NCBI GenBank assembly: GCA_039182715.1
Contig: JBCDBY010000037.1
Span: 1 to 21,564, forward strand
Source of the DNA: JBCDBY01 sp039182715
GTDB taxonomy: Bacteria; Planctomycetota; PLA2
Length of the DNA: 21,564 nt
Reading direction: 5' to 3'
In this document: positions 21,214-21,564 of the stretch, piece after piece
Numbering within the stretch: position 1 is the first letter of the stretch
Layout: each line of letters begins with the position of its first letter
The notes under the pieces: model-generated
Told to the model about the DNA's origin: nothing
Database searches by the model: none
The model's input: the letters and a program-made list of their open reading frames with translations, nothing else
Made by a program: the position numbers and the translations under genes

Positions 21214-21564
21214 TCAGGCGATGTCGAAGCGGTCGAGGTTCATGACCTTGTCCCACGCCGCCACGAAGTCCTTCACGAACTTCTCCTTGGCGTCGTCGCA
21301 GGCGTAGACCTCGGCGAGCGCGCGGAGCTGGGAGTTCGAGCCGAACACGAGGTCGGCACGGGTGCCGGTCCACTTCACGTCTCCGTTGGCGCGGTCGCGG
21401 CCCTCGAAGAGGTCGCCCTCGTCCGACGTCGGGACCCACTCGGTCGCCATGTCGAGCAGGTTCACGAAGAAGTCGTTCGTGAGCGTGCCGGGACGATCGG
21501 TGAAGACGCCGTGCTTCGCCTGGTCGACGTTCGCATCGAGCGCGCGCATGCCGCCGAGCAGCAC
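21214..21564 (-). CDS. katG: Catalase-peroxidase, C-terminal 116 residues (5' part beyond window)
   Basis: KatG removes hydrogen peroxide using haem. Only the end is in the window, about one sixth of a usual 730-residue enzyme. The segments LGGMRALDANVDQAKHGVFT, TNDFFVNLLDMATEW, FEGRDRANGDVKWT and FGSNSQLRALAEVYACDDA are typical of the KatG C-terminal domain. This domain lacks the active site but is needed for its structure. The catalytic Arg-Trp-His and the Met-Tyr-Trp adduct lie outside. It ends with TGA 16 nt before a strong terminator. The Fur-family gene in this window is not adjacent, and its residues look Fur-like rather than PerR-like, so regulation of katG by it is not supported. Confidence 0.95.
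   Translation of the reverse strand: MLLGGMRALDANVDQAKHGVFTDRPGTLTNDFFVNLLDMATEWVPTSDEGDLFEGRDRANGDVKWTGTRADLVFGSNSQLRALAEVYACDDAKEKFVKDFVAAWDKVMNLDRFDIA

Overview
This is GC-rich bacterial chromosome, densely packed with genes on both strands. About half of the credible starts are GTG or TTG. No rRNA or phylogenetic marker is present, so the taxonomy is an inference. A membrane-tethered ECF-like sigma factor with a giant carboxypeptidase-regulatory-like repeat tail, an STN-domain lipoprotein-sized protein, a HEAT/terpenoid-cyclase-like secreted protein and an AsmA-like protein together suggest Planctomycetota or a similar lineage. Confidence in that placement is moderate to low.

Layout. (1) 1-6770, minus strand: a likely operon runs AsmA/TamB-like lipid-transport protein -> GAF-containing PTS enzyme I (ptsP) -> secreted HEAT-repeat protein that starts inside the ptsP stop region and runs off the left edge. 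(2) 6808-7773, plus strand: a DUF368/PopT polyprenyl-phosphate translocase, divergent from the AsmA gene, with two start codons 37 bp apart and opposed -10-like boxes between them. (3) 7757-8809, minus strand: a three-helix membrane protein of unknown function. (4) 8840-9561: tRNA-Arg(TCT) and tRNA-Pro(TGG), both minus strand, separated by about 570 bp of tRNA debris, structured repeats and an orphan terminator. (5) 9639-12558, plus strand: purD, an STN-domain exported protein, a Fur-family regulator and tadA, tightly packed. (6) 12559-13032, minus strand: a stand-alone DUF4388 protein. (7) 13193-15630, plus strand: a soluble histidine kinase overlapping a REC-PAS-like-REC-winged-helix response regulator. 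(8) 15879-16375: tRNA-Ser(CGA) followed by a 224-bp tandem repeat carrying long inverted repeats and remnants of the tRNA 3' end. (9) 16426-21153, plus strand: a small membrane protein, the 1136-residue sigma/transmembrane/ten-repeat fusion, a tail-anchored protein and a two-helix membrane protein. (10) Right edge, minus strand: the C-terminal end of catalase-peroxidase katG, facing a bidirectional terminator.

The most unusual items are four. The first is the sigma factor fused through one membrane span to about ten extracytoplasmic repeats. The second is a roughly 90-bp structured element found beside two different tRNA genes, each time followed at a fixed distance by a copy of the end of the neighbouring tRNA, with compensatory stem changes between copies. 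The third is a 28-bp inverted repeat that includes the mature 3' end of tRNA-Ser and half of its terminator. The fourth is a recurring TA(G/C)A(C/A)T box placed 6-10 nt before several starts, suggesting leaderless transcripts.
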